This document shows, piece after piece, positions 23,892 through 33,018 of a stretch of DNA of 64,000 bases; the stretch's first letter is position 1; every line of letters starts with the position of its first letter. Source of the DNA: Halomarinibacterium sp034670265 (GTDB lineage Bacteria; Bacteroidota; Bacteroidia; Flavobacteriales; Flavobacteriaceae); NCBI GenBank assembly GCA_034670265.1, contig JAXMNU010000001.1, forward strand, positions 124,001 to 188,000, written 5' to 3'. The position numbers were made by a program, and so were the translations under genes. A model generated the notes under the pieces. That model saw only the letters and a list, made by a program, of their open reading frames with translations, had not been told where the DNA came from and made no database searches.

Positions 23892-26800
23892 TTCATTGCT
23901 CTTTTAAGTTTAACTTCCGCTTTCCAACTATACAATACTGGTACAACAAACAAAGTGATTAATGCAATGAGCATTCCTCCAAAACTTGGGATTGCCATTG
24001 GTATCATAATATCGCTTCCTCGTCCTGTGGATGTTAGTACTGGTAATAATGCTAAGATTGTAGTTGCAGTAGTCATTAAACACGGTCTAATACGTTTTTC
24101 ACCTGCTTCAATTATTGAGGCTCTAACTTGTTTTTTGTTCTCTGGTGTATTTCTATCGAAGGTTTGTGTTAAGTAGGTTGCCATTACTACACCATCATCA
24201 GTTGCAATCCCGAAGAGTGCAATGAATCCAACCCAAACGGCTACACTTAAATTAATTGGGTGCATTTGAAACAAGTCACGCAGATTTTCACCAAAGAAAT
24301 TGAAGTTTAAGAACCATCCTTGACCATAAAGCCATATCATAATAAAACCACCTGCGAATGCTACCGCAATACCTGTGAATACCATTAAAGAAGTCCCAAC
24401 TGAACGGAATTGGAAATAGAGAATCAAAAAGATAATTGCCAATGCTAAAGGCACAACAACCGATAAGGTTTTTTCTGCTCTTAGTTGGTTTTCATACGTT
24501 CCTGTGAATTGGTAGTTAATACCTTTTGGTACAACTAATTCGCCACTATCTATCTTTTCTTGAATTAAGGCTTGCGCATTTTCTACCACATTAACTTCCG
24601 CAAAGCCATCTATCTTATCGAATAATACATAGCCCACTAAAAAGGTATCCTCACTTTTAATGACTTGTGGTCCTTGTTCATAACGAATAGTTGCCAGTTC
24701 GCTTAAAGGCACAGGACTGCCTTTTTCAACAGGCACATAGATCTGTTTTAAATCGGTCGGGTTTGCTCGTAATTCTCTGGGATAACGCACACGCACTCCA
24801 TAGCGTTCTCGACCTTCAACCGTTTGGGTCAACACCATTCCGCCAACTGCAACTTTTAGTACGTTTTGTACATCATCAATAGATATACCATAACGTGCTA
24901 TTTTCTCTCTGTCAATATCAATTAACAAATAGGGTTTACCAACAATTCGGTCTGCAAAAACAGCTTCTTTTTTAACACCTTCAGCTTCCTTGATAATGTT
25001 TTCTATCTGCACCCCAAATGCTTCAATTTGCTTTAAGTCTTGACCTTTTACCTTAATCCCCATAGGTGCACGCATTCCAGTTTGCAGCATTACCAATCGG
25101 GTTTCAATGGGTTGTAACTTAGGTGCTGAAGTAACTCCTGGTAATTTGGTCACGCTTACAATTTCGTTCCAAATATCGTCTGGTGATTGTATTTCTGGTC
25201 GCCAATTACGATAGAACTCGCCATTGTTGTCTGGAATGAGTTGTTCTTTTGCATTGAGAGATTGCCACGCTTCACGTTGTTCCGCTCGCAATGACATTCC
25301 GTTTTTTAACACATATTCACCATCATCATTTACTTTGTAGCGTTGGCGTACTCCGTTTTCATTCAGCATATATTCTGGTTTATACTGAATCATATTCTCG
25401 TACATTGATAGTGGTGCTGGGTCTAAAGCTGATTCTGTTCTTCCTGCCTTACCAACTACGGTTTCAATCTCTGGAATACTGGCGACAGCCATATCCAATT
25501 GCTGTAAAACACGTTTGTTTTCTTCTACGCCAGAATGAGGCATCGAGGTTGGCATTAGTAAAAATGAGCCTTCATTTAATGATGGCATAAACTCTTTACC
25601 TGTGTTTTTCATAATCAAAAAACCTGCAATCACAATTGCTGTTGGAACAGACAAAAAGAGCAACTTATTATCTAAACACCACTTTAAAATACTTGTGTAA
25701 TATTTGATAAATAATGAGAAAACACCTAATAAACCAAAGCAAATAACACTAACAAATATGAGATTCCAGAAAATGCTTTTATCAACACCTAATGGTCTCC
25801 AATATTCAGCTAACAGGAATACTATTGCTGATGCCGAAATAATGATATTAATAAGGTTAGCTTGTTTGTCCGTTATCCTATTTTGAAGATTGAGAAGCGC
25901 AGTAATTCCAAAAGCTATCAAGATCACCCCTAACCAATATCCATAGATAATTGCAGCGATACCTAATACTATTAAAACACCGTTTATACTATATTTAAAA
26001 TTGGTCTTTATACTTTTCTTTCGGAATAAGTATGCAGCAAACGGTGGAATTAAAAATAACGCTACTATTATAGAAGCTGTTAAAGCAAAGGTCTTTGTGA
26101 ATGCTAATGGTCTGAATAGTTTTCCTTCTGCTCCAATCATGGTAAATACAGGAATAAAACTGATAATGGTCGTCATTACTGCTGTTACGATGGCACCAGA
26201 GACTTCAGCGGTTGCGTTGTAAACTACCGTATTAATGGATTGTGTGCCATCCTGTTCATCTAAATGCCTAATGATGTTTTCTGAAAGTATGACACCCACA
26301 TCGACCATTGTACCAATAGCAATAGCAATACCAGATAATGCTACAATATTAGCATCGACACCAAAGAGTTTCATCGCTATAAATACCATTAATACCGCAA
26401 CAGGTAATAGTCCAGAAATCAATACAGAAGCTCGAAGATTAAATACCATAATGATTATGACCAGAATGGTAATCAATATTTCAAGGGTTAAAGCTTCATT
26501 AAGTGTCCACAATGTTTCTTGTATCAATTCTGTTCTGTCATAAAAAGGGACTATGGTTACTTGGGAAGTTCTACCATCCGCTAATACTTTTGAAGGTAAA
26601 CCTGCACTTAATTCATTAATTTTTTCTTTTACGTTATTGATGACTTCCATTGGGTTTGCACCATAACGAGCCACAACAACAGCACCTACAACTTCAGCAC
26701 CTTCTTTATCTAATATACCTCGTCTGGTGGCAGGGCCTAATGAGACTTTTCCAATATCTTTTATTTTGATTGAAGTGTAATCTTCTGAAGTGACTACTGC

Positions 26801-27589
26801 ATTTTCAATGTCTGAAATGGATTTTACATACCCCAAACCACGTACTAAATATTCGGCTTGATTAATTTCTAAAGTCTGGGCACCAATATCTTTATTGCTC
26901 TTTTTTACTGCCATCACTACGTGCTCCAACCCAATATTGTATTGACGCATCAATTCTGGGTTCACATCCACTTGATATTCCTGTACATAACCACCAATAG
27001 AAGCAACTTCCGAAACGCCACTTGCAGACGATAGCGCATATTTTACATAGTAATCTTGAATACTGCGTAACTCTTGTAAATCCCAACCACCAGTGACGTT
27101 TCCATTTTCATCACGCCCTTCTAAAGTGTACCAAAATATTTGCCCTAAACCTGTGGCATCTGGACCCAAAGCAGGATTAACACCTTCTGGTAATAATCCA
27201 CTTGGTAAGGAATTGAGTTTTTCGAGAATACGACTTCTACTCCAGTAAAATTCTATGTCTTCTTCAAAAATGATATAGATACTTGAAAAACCAAACATAG
27301 AGGAACTACGAATGGTTTTTACTCCTGGAATACCAAGTAAGGATGTAGTAAGTGGATAGGTAATTTGGTCTTCTATATCTTGTGGTGAGCGACCATCCCA
27401 TTTGGTAAAAACGATTTGTTGGTTTTCACCTATATCTGGTATGGCATCTACGGCCACAGGATTGCTTGGTAAGAAACCTGTATCCCAATTGAAAGGTGCA
27501 TTTACCGTTCCCCAACCCACAAATAGGACGAGTAGCAGAACTGCAACGAGTTTATTTTCTATTAAAAATTTGATGCTTTTATTTAGCAT
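23888..27589 (-). CDS. cusA: CusA/CzcA-family heavy-metal RND pump, copper/silver type
   Basis: This inner-membrane, proton-driven pump exports Cu(I)/Ag(I). The start used is the ATG at 27589 (MLNKSIKFLIENKLV); a frame to 27616 would add nine residues. The protein is about 1233 aa, longer than the roughly 1040 aa typical of E. coli CusA. Signatures are the N-terminal helix, AVDAIPDIGENQQIV, SIYIIFEED, the TM4 region GIAIAIGTMVDVGVILSEN with its acidic residue, and a periplasmic MLQTGMRAPMGIKVKG with Met residues like the CusA metal relay. Extra length comes from a hydrophobic insertion near 530-645, holding about three or four helices, and a hydrophilic one near 775-835. A 15 bp inverted repeat lies upstream at 27642. 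Confidence 0.93.
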   Translation of the reverse strand: MLNKSIKFLIENKLVAVLLLVLFVGWGTVNAPFNWDTGFLPSNPVAVDAIPDIGENQQIVFTKWDGRSPQDIEDQITYPLTTSLLGIPGVKTIRSSSMFGFSSIYIIFEEDIEFYWSRSRILEKLNSLPSGLLPEGVNPALGPDATGLGQIFWYTLEGRDENGNVTGGWDLQELRSIQDYYVKYALSSASGVSEVASIGGYVQEYQVDVNPELMRQYNIGLEHVVMAVKKSNKDIGAQTLEINQAEYLVRGLGYVKSISDIENAVVTSEDYTSIKIKDIGKVSLGPATRRGILDKEGAEVVGAVVVARYGANPMEVINNVKEKINELSAGLPSKVLADGRTSQVTIVPFYDRTELIQETLWTLNEALTLEILITILVIIIMVFNLRASVLISGLLPVAVLMVFIAMKLFGVDANIVALSGIAIAIGTMVDVGVILSENIIRHLDEQDGTQSINTVVYNATAEVSGAIVTAVMTTIISFIPVFTMIGAEGKLFRPLAFTKTFALTASIIVALFLIPPFAAYLFRKKSIKTNFKYSINGVLIVLGIAAIIYGYWLGVILIAFGITALLNLQNRITDKQANLINIIISASAIVFLLAEYWRPLGVDKSIFWNLIFVSVICFGLLGVFSLFIKYYTSILKWCLDNKLLFLSVPTAIVIAGFLIMKNTGKEFMPSLNEGSFLLMPTSMPHSGVEENKRVLQQLDMAVASIPEIETVVGKAGRTESALDPAPLSMYENMIQYKPEYMLNENGVRQRYKVNDDGEYVLKNGMSLRAEQREAWQSLNAKEQLIPDNNGEFYRNWRPEIQSPDDIWNEIVSVTKLPGVTSAPKLQPIETRLVMLQTGMRAPMGIKVKGQDLKQIEAFGVQIENIIKEAEGVKKEAVFADRIVGKPYLLIDIDREKIARYGISIDDVQNVLKVAVGGMVLTQTVEGRERYGVRVRYPRELRANPTDLKQIYVPVEKGSPVPLSELATIRYEQGPQVIKSEDTFLVGYVLFDKIDGFAEVNVVENAQALIQEKIDSGELVVPKGINYQFTGTYENQLRAEKTLSVVVPLALAIIFLILYFQFRSVGTSLMVFTGIAVAFAGGFIMIWLYGQGWFLNFNFFGENLRDLFQMHPINLSVAVWVGFIALFGIATDDGVVMATYLTQTFDRNTPENKKQVRASIIEAGEKRIRPCLMTTATTILALLPVLTSTGRGSDIMIPMAIPSFGGMLIALITLFVVPVLYSWKAEVKLKRAMK

Positions 27590-27641
27590 TGCTTTGATAA
27601 TTAAACAATTAGACATTGATGTTTAGAAAACACCGAATACA

Positions 27642-27656
27642 GTAAGATATCCTTAC
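27642..27656 (-). promoter_or_regulatory. Inverted repeat upstream of the CusA operon
   Basis: On the minus strand it reads GTAAG GATAT CTTAC, a perfect 5-5-5 inverted repeat. The same layout with the same AGGATA(N)CT core occurs upstream of the other RND operon at 37419-37433 (TATAG GATAG CTATA). A further AGGATA is present at 27671-27676. It is a probable operator for a shared regulator. Confidence 0.5.
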
Positions 27657-27697
27657 GACATTGCAGTCATAGGATAAAAAAGTCTATTGTTTAAAAA

Positions 27698-28111
27698 TCA
27701 AATTAAGTAGGTCTCGTCAATCTTGTAGATACGCCTAATGACGAGAGGTGGTTTGTATTCTTCGAAAGAAGTTATTTTATTTTCTAAACCTTCAAAAAGG
27801 TTAACATAAGTGTAAACAAATGATGCAATAAATACTTGTTGATCAATAGAAATTTTCTCAACTTTCAGTTGTAGTTCGTCTTGACCATCAATAACTATCA
27901 ATTTATCACTACAGCAATTTTTCTTAGTAATAGAACATCCTTCAGTAGAAGGTTTATCCATTTTCATTCCACAAGTTTTTGCTTCTTTAAATATACTAGT
28001 GTCCACTAAAGTATTTCCACAATAATGCATGTCAACAGTAAATGACATTGTAGATAACAATACTACAATTGCCATTGCGAAAGACATGAATTGTTGAAAT
28101 AATTTTTTCAT
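27698..28111 (-). CDS. HYC_CC_PP family protein
   Basis: This 137 aa protein has an N-terminal signal or membrane segment (MKKLFQQFMSFAMAIVVLLS). The three family signatures are clear: MHYCG (HYC), KNCCSD (CC) and YKPPLV (PP). The conserved Cys and His residues suggest a periplasmic metal-binding protein. The family is confined to Bacteroidota and is found beside metal efflux genes; its function is unknown to me. It lies 81 bases upstream of the CusA frame (70 bases after the CadA stop), and the operator-like inverted repeat lies in that gap, so it may be the last gene of the CadA group rather than part of the CusA operon. Confidence 0.85.
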   Translation of the reverse strand: MKKLFQQFMSFAMAIVVLLSTMSFTVDMHYCGNTLVDTSIFKEAKTCGMKMDKPSTEGCSITKKNCCSDKLIVIDGQDELQLKVEKISIDQQVFIASFVYTYVNLFEGLENKITSFEEYKPPLVIRRIYKIDETYLI

Positions 28112-28181
28112 ACTAAACCAAATTTACAAAATTTTAGTATAAGCTGGTATTGTTTAACAGAAGTTTAATTTATTAAATAGC

Positions 28182-30134
28182 TTAACTCCAACTCATTCTT
28201 TGAAGTCTTACTGCATTCAAAATTGCTAATAATGCTACACCCACATCTGCAAAAACTGCTTCCCACATGGTAGCTAAACCACCTGCTCCTAATATCAAGA
28301 CAATGACTTTAACACCAAATGCTAAAATGATATTTTGCCAAACAATTTTTCGTGTAGAACGACTTATTTTAATCGCTCTCACTACTTTTGAAGGTTGGTC
28401 GGTTTGAATAATAACGTCTGCTGTTTCAATAGCAACATCACTACCTAAACCTCCCATTGCAATTCCGATATCACTTGCTGCTAAAACAGGTGCATCGTTA
28501 ATACCATCACCAATAAATGCGATTTTGTTTTCTGGGTTTTGTTTTAGTTTTTCAACTTCATTCAGTTTGTCTTCTGGCAGTAAACCGCCTTTGGCTTTTT
28601 CAATGCTTAATTCGGAAGCTACTTTTTGTGTAATAGAATCCTTATCGCCAGAGAGCATCATTATATTTTTAATACCTACTTTATGTAACGTAGTAATCGT
28701 TTCTTTTGCATCTTCTTTTAATTCATCTGCTATCACTACGTAACCAACAAACTGATTATCGATTGCGACTAATACTATCGATTCTACAATCGTTTCGGTT
28801 TCAGATGGAACCTCAATATTATTTGCAGTCATTAAGGCTTTATTACCTACTAAAACGGTTTTACCATTTACAATGCCTCTTAAACCTTTTCCTGCAATTT
28901 CAGAAACGTCTTGTGCTTCAAAATCTTCTCCTTCTGCTTTATACTCTAAAATTGCTTTAGCAATTGGATGCGTGGATTGTTCTTCCATCGCCATTAAATA
29001 TTGCATAAATTCGGATTCGTCCCAACCAATAGCTTTGATTACTTTGATTTTGAAAACTCCTTTGGTAACCGTTCCTGTCTTATCCATTACCAAGGTGTTT
29101 ATTTTGGTCATTGCATCTAAAAACGAAGCACCTTTAAATAATATTCCATTTTTTGAAGCTGCTCCCAATCCACCGAAATAACCCAATGGAATAGAAATTA
29201 CCAACGCACAAGGACAGGAAATCACCAAGAAAATTAATGCTCTATATAACCAATCTCTAAACACATAATCAACTACAAAAAAGTAAGGTATAAAAGTAAC
29301 ACCAATAGCTAAAAACACAACTATTGGTGTGTAGATACGAGCAAACTGTCTAATAAATAATTCTGTTTTAGATTTGCGTGCTGTTGCATTTTGAACCAAG
29401 TCTAATATTCTCGCAATAGAACTGTCTTCAAATTTATTGGTAACTTCTACTTCTATTACACTTTCTAAATTAATACTACCTGCGTAAACTTTTGCTTCCT
29501 TCTGTATAGAATCGGGTTTACTCTCGCCTGTTAAAGCTGCGGTATTTAAAGATGCTTTATCCGATAATAAAATACCATCCAAAGGAGTTTTTTCACCTAC
29601 TCGAATTTGAATCTTTTCACCAATATTTACTGCTTCTGGCGAAACACTAACATAATCACCATTACGAAATACATTGGCTTCTTTCGGTCTAACATCTAAC
29701 AAGGCTTTAATATTTCCTTTTGCTTTATTTACTGCTGCATTTTGAAATAATTCACCTACCGCATAAAACAACATAACCGCAACGCCCTCTGGATATTCTC
29801 CAATGATAAATGCGCCAATTGTAGCGATAGACATTAAAAAGAACTCTGTAAAAACATCGCCTTTTTTAATACTTTCAAATCCTTCTTTTAATACAGGAAA
29901 GCCAACAGGGATATATGCTAAGGTGTACCAAACTACTCGAATCCATCTTTCAAATTGAGGAATCGCATCAAAATAATCTACTGCAATACCTACAATTAAC
30001 ATAACAAAACTTATGATAGCAGGAATGTATGTTTTGAATGCACTACCATCCCCGTGGTCGTGACCGTCATCGTGAGAATGTTTCTCTTCTCGATTTGGTT
30101 TTAAATCTCTTAAATTGACTTTCCTTTTTTTCAT
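28182..30134 (-). CDS. Zn/Cd/Pb-type heavy-metal P-type ATPase (CadA/ZntA-like)
   Basis: This 650 aa protein has a His/Asp-rich N-terminus (HSHDDGHDHGDG) in place of an HMA domain. It carries the membrane helices, the CPC motif SCPCALVISIPLGYFGGLG (about 306), phosphorylation motif DKTGT (about 352), the HP loop (STHPIAKA), GDGINDAPVLAASD, and a terminal DVGVALLAILNAVRL segment whose Asp-x-Gly is the P1B-2 ligand motif. These point to efflux of Zn(II), Cd(II) or Pb(II). The His-rich tail fits zinc or cadmium binding. It follows the GDCCVxC gene by 12 bases and so is in the MerTP-GDCCVxC-CadA group. The exact metal is not decided by sequence. Confidence 0.93.
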   Translation of the reverse strand: MKKRKVNLRDLKPNREEKHSHDDGHDHGDGSAFKTYIPAIISFVMLIVGIAVDYFDAIPQFERWIRVVWYTLAYIPVGFPVLKEGFESIKKGDVFTEFFLMSIATIGAFIIGEYPEGVAVMLFYAVGELFQNAAVNKAKGNIKALLDVRPKEANVFRNGDYVSVSPEAVNIGEKIQIRVGEKTPLDGILLSDKASLNTAALTGESKPDSIQKEAKVYAGSINLESVIEVEVTNKFEDSSIARILDLVQNATARKSKTELFIRQFARIYTPIVVFLAIGVTFIPYFFVVDYVFRDWLYRALIFLVISCPCALVISIPLGYFGGLGAASKNGILFKGASFLDAMTKINTLVMDKTGTVTKGVFKIKVIKAIGWDESEFMQYLMAMEEQSTHPIAKAILEYKAEGEDFEAQDVSEIAGKGLRGIVNGKTVLVGNKALMTANNIEVPSETETIVESIVLVAIDNQFVGYVVIADELKEDAKETITTLHKVGIKNIMMLSGDKDSITQKVASELSIEKAKGGLLPEDKLNEVEKLKQNPENKIAFIGDGINDAPVLAASDIGIAMGGLGSDVAIETADVIIQTDQPSKVVRAIKISRSTRKIVWQNIILAFGVKVIVLILGAGGLATMWEAVFADVGVALLAILNAVRLQRMSWS

Positions 30135-30146
30135 TCAATTCAATGA

Positions 30147-30353
30147 TTAACAACAGCCTTTATTTTGTTGAATTGGTGGACAAGGAGCTGTTCCATAAGA
30201 ACAATACACACAACAATCGCCTTTGTTTGGTTTTAAAACTGTTTTACAATTCTCGCATTCATAGAAGAATTGACAGGCATTTGTTGGCATATCTTCTTCC
30301 TTTTTATGACCACAGGTAGGGCAAGTGATTTCTGATTTTAATATAGTTTGCAT
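30147..30353 (-). CDS. GDCCVxC domain protein
   Basis: This 68 aa, very Cys-rich protein reads TCPTCGHK near the start, CENCKTV in the middle, the signature GDCCVYC, and CPPIQQNKGCC at the end. It has about a dozen Cys and no signal peptide, so it is a small cytoplasmic metal-binding protein. The same family often contains selenocysteine in other bacteria, but here all positions are Cys codons. Its ATG overlaps the MerTP stop (TAATG), so the two genes are translationally coupled, and CadA follows 12 bases later. A mercury or cadmium binding role is inferred from context. Confidence 0.85.
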   Translation of the reverse strand: MQTILKSEITCPTCGHKKEEDMPTNACQFFYECENCKTVLKPNKGDCCVYCSYGTAPCPPIQQNKGCC

Positions 30354-30946
30354 TAATTTTCTTTTTTATCAGTTACTTTATAACCTGTAGAATTAATTGC
30401 TTTCTCAATTTCTAATTCATTGGTTTTAGTTACGTCAAACTCAATGATTGCCTTACCATTTTTGTATGATGTTTTTGAGTTTACAATTCCGTTGAGTTTA
30501 TTTACTTCGTGGTTTACGTGTGCTTCACAACTGGCACAGGTCATTCCACTTATTTTATATTCTGTTGTTTTGATATTTGATTTATCAACGACAACAATTT
30601 GTTTCTCTGAATTTGGATAAAACATACTTGAGTAGTAAGGAAATGCCAACATCACTATTGCGAATACTGTCACAACTCCCAAAAAGGTTTTTGATTGCAT
30701 AAATTTTGGTTTTTCATCCGTTTCACATTCACAGTCTATTTCTTTTTCTGGTTTTAATTTTTGATACCAAGCAAAGAGAAGAACTAATATGGTTAGCCCT
30801 ATTAAGTAAGGTCTAAATGGTTCTATCCAAGTAAATGTTGAAGCTACACCACTTGTTCCCGCAATTAATGCCAAAACAGGTGTGATACAACATAATGAAG
30901 CTATGATTGCTGTTAGGATACTTGTAACCGCTAATTTGTTTTTCAT
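30353..30946 (-). CDS. MerT-MerP fusion (MerTP) mercuric transport protein
   Basis: In this 197 aa protein the first membrane helix holds the vicinal cysteine pair Cys19-Cys20 (SLCCITPV), the defining MerT feature; a second helix follows (about 48-62). A cytoplasmic CECETD motif (72-77) and a third helix (about 88-105) follow, then a MerP-like HMA domain at the C-terminus with GMTCASC (134-140) in the periplasm. MerTP would pass Hg(II) from the periplasm to the cytoplasm. No merA reductase or merR was seen in the window. It is the first gene of a tight group with GDCCVxC and CadA. Confidence 0.92.
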   Translation of the reverse strand: MKNKLAVTSILTAIIASLCCITPVLALIAGTSGVASTFTWIEPFRPYLIGLTILVLLFAWYQKLKPEKEIDCECETDEKPKFMQSKTFLGVVTVFAIVMLAFPYYSSMFYPNSEKQIVVVDKSNIKTTEYKISGMTCASCEAHVNHEVNKLNGIVNSKTSYKNGKAIIEFDVTKTNELEIEKAINSTGYKVTDKKEN

Positions 30947-31006
30947 TTTCTATAATGATTCTATTAATAAGTCTTTTTAAAATTATTACGCAATACCTTT
31001 TTGATA

Positions 31007-31360
31007 TTACAACAATGATTTAATATCACTAGGAATAGGCATACGTTTTAATGGTGGCACGTTTGCACCACCTGTATTCCCAAGTGGAACGTGATTTATA
31101 AATGATTTCCAGCCACCCACAAGCAACCTAACTATTTGGCCTATTACCTCTTTAGTGTCTTTTTGTCGAAATCCAAATTTTAGCATTAACCAATGTGAAT
31201 AGGTATGCTCAATTGGGTAGGATTGCCCTATTATATGACTACGCTCTAAATGATACCAAGCTTTACCATACAGGTTATGATCCAAATAGTAACTGTATTG
31301 TTTTAATTCTTGATTATAAGCCTGTTTACGATGTTTAGGAATTTTAGTATTAAACTTCAT
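31007..31360 (-). CDS. DUF3703 family protein
   Basis: This 117 aa protein has no signal peptide. It begins KIPKHRKQAYNQEL and continues with AWYHLERSHIIGQSYPIEHT, HWLMLKFGFRQ and the C-terminal GNTGGANVPPLKRMPIPSDI that typify DUF3703. The His/Glu-rich helical middle suggests a metal-associated function, and the family is often found in metal-resistance islands; no biochemical role is established. A 22-base motif (31396-31417), shared with the region before the DUF6660-like gene, lies 36-57 bases before its start. The Fur-family gene ends beside that motif. Confidence 0.82.
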   Translation of the reverse strand: MKFNTKIPKHRKQAYNQELKQYSYYLDHNLYGKAWYHLERSHIIGQSYPIEHTYSHWLMLKFGFRQKDTKEVIGQIVRLLVGGWKSFINHVPLGNTGGANVPPLKRMPIPSDIKSLL

Positions 31361-31395
31361 ATCAATTAATTTAGGATAAAATTAGTTTAATAGTA

Positions 31396-31417
31396 AGTGC
31401 AATGGAAGTGCATTTAT
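31396..31417 (-). promoter_or_regulatory. 22 bp GTGCA motif upstream of the DUF3703 gene
   Basis: AGTGCAATGGAAGTGCATTT plus AT on the plus strand matches 37778-37799 at 20 of 22 positions, in the same place relative to a start codon. GTGCA repeats at an 11-base interval. It is a candidate operator for the adjacent Fur-family repressor or another element regulator. Confidence 0.5.
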
Positions 31418-31830
31418 TATCCACTACACTTATCACATATACCTTTTACAACCAAGTTTACATTCTCTGAAACAAATCCGTCAGGCACTTTTATTTGTGG
31501 AATTTTATGGTCTGTTAAGCATACAGTTTCATTGCAATTATTACAATGGAAATGTAAGTGTAAATCGGTTTTTATATCACAATTACAACCTTGTTCACAC
31601 AACGCATATTTGGTAATCCCTGTACCGTCATCAATTTGATGTACAATATCCTTTTCCTCAAAGGTTTTAATTGTTCGATATAAGGTAGTTCTATCTGCTT
31701 TTTCAAAGGCATTTTCTATGTCACTTAATGTTACCGCTATTTCTTTTTCTGCAAGAAACTTATAAATTAGCATTCGCATTGCCGTAACACGTATATTATT
31801 TGATTCTAATACTTGTTCTATCGTTTCCAT
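31417..31830 (-). CDS. Fur-family transcriptional repressor
   Basis: This 137 aa protein has the N-terminal winged helix (RVTAMRMLIYKFLAEKE, then ADRTTLYRTIKTFEEKDIVH) and the C-terminal dimerisation domain (KYALC, then TDLHLHFHCNNCNETVCL). The structural zinc Cys pairs are CNNC and CDKC. The His/Cys pattern is closest to zinc-type (Zur-like) members, but the exact metal is uncertain. It starts two bases after the periplasmic adaptor stop, so it is the last gene of the CzcA-CzcB-Fur operon and probably regulates that operon and neighbours. The motif at 31396 begins just beyond its stop. Confidence 0.9.
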   Translation of the reverse strand: METIEQVLESNNIRVTAMRMLIYKFLAEKEIAVTLSDIENAFEKADRTTLYRTIKTFEEKDIVHQIDDGTGITKYALCEQGCNCDIKTDLHLHFHCNNCNETVCLTDHKIPQIKVPDGFVSENVNLVVKGICDKCSG

Positions 31831-31832
31831 AA

Positions 31833-33014
31833 TTAATGTTCGTGTTCTGCTTCTCCTTTTTTCATTTCTGCGTTAAGATAATATGCATTGTTATAGGCAA
31901 ATTTTGTGTTACTTTCTAGGTCTTCAATAAATTGAATAGACACCCAATCACCATCTTTAGAGCCTAAAATAACTTCAACAGGTTTAAAGCTCCAATCGTC
32001 ATTTTCTTTTACTACGGAAAAAATATAATATCTATCTCCTTCTTTAATAATGGCACTTTCGGGCAATGCCTTTGTTTGGGTATTATCTACTTGAATTTTA
32101 CCTTGAATATACATACCAGGAATTAAATCACCTTTTTTATTTTCTATTTCTGCGTGAACGTGTACTGCTTTTGGGTTGTCCTCAAACGTTTTGCTTACAG
32201 AATAGATTTCTGCTGTAAGTTCTGTATCTGGAATTGATTGTACCAAAAAGCTTACTTTTTGACCTTCCTTTACTTTATAGACATCTTTTTCAAAGACCAT
32301 TAAATCAGCGTGAACGTGATGTGTATTTACTATTTCGAATAGTTCGGTTTGTGGCTCTACATATTGACCTGTTTTAACTTCAACTTTTTGAACAAAACCC
32401 TCTATTGGACTACGTAGTGCAATACGTTGTATAATTGTACCTTTTCGAACAGAAATGGTATTAATATTTAATAATCTCAATTGTGCTTCAAGACCATTTA
32501 CCATAGCTTTTGATGCCTCATATTCTGCTTCTGCCTTCTGAAAATTAGCACCAGAACCTACCCCAGCTTCATATAGTTTTTGTTGACGTTCGTAATTCAT
32601 TTTCAAAAAATTGCTATTACTATAAGCGTTTAAATAATCGGTTTGCGCTTGTATAATACTTGGGTGCGATAGATAAGCGACCACTTGACCTTTTTTGACT
32701 TTATCACCTTCAATCACTTGAATTGAAACGACATTAGCTCCAATAACAGTAGTGATGGCAGCTTCACTTTGTGGTGGTACTTCTAACGTTCCATTTGCTT
32801 CTACATATCCACTCATATTGCGTAATGCCAAGGTGTCAATTTTCATTTTCAATGCATCGAATTGTTGTTGTGAAAGCATCACTTCTTCACTTTCATTTTG
32901 TTCTTCATTATGGGAATGATCATCATTTTCGTTATGATTTTCTTTATTCCCGCAAGCTGAAACAAATATGGCTAACACTATTGCCGTTAGGGTTTTATAT
33001 ATTGTATTTTTCAT
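31833..33014 (-). CDS. CzcB-like RND periplasmic adaptor lipoprotein
   Basis: This 393 aa protein has a signal peptide with lipobox VSAC (Cys21), followed by a His/Glu/Asp-rich stretch (NHNENDDHSHNEEQNESEE) that probably binds divalent metal. The membrane-fusion body follows: the lipoyl half-motif VIEGDKVKKGQVVAYLSHPS, a long hairpin, a second lipoyl half with IEGFVQKVEVKTGQYV, and barrel and proximal domains. It ends in KKGEAEHEH. It starts four bases after the CzcA-TolC fusion and leads into the fur gene. It lacks the metal-binding domain of the neighbouring CusB, consistent with a different metal, probably Co/Zn/Cd. Confidence 0.9.
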   Translation of the reverse strand: MKNTIYKTLTAIVLAIFVSACGNKENHNENDDHSHNEEQNESEEVMLSQQQFDALKMKIDTLALRNMSGYVEANGTLEVPPQSEAAITTVIGANVVSIQVIEGDKVKKGQVVAYLSHPSIIQAQTDYLNAYSNSNFLKMNYERQQKLYEAGVGSGANFQKAEAEYEASKAMVNGLEAQLRLLNINTISVRKGTIIQRIALRSPIEGFVQKVEVKTGQYVEPQTELFEIVNTHHVHADLMVFEKDVYKVKEGQKVSFLVQSIPDTELTAEIYSVSKTFEDNPKAVHVHAEIENKKGDLIPGMYIQGKIQVDNTQTKALPESAIIKEGDRYYIFSVVKENDDWSFKPVEVILGSKDGDWVSIQFIEDLESNTKFAYNNAYYLNAEMKKGEAEHEH

Positions 33015-33018
33015 TGTC

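Noticed and set aside
31417..31830. A PerR-type peroxide sensor instead of a metal repressor
   Set aside because: It sits at the end of the RND efflux operon, and its His/Cys arrangement resembles metal-sensing members; nothing links it to peroxide genes. The exact metal remains open.
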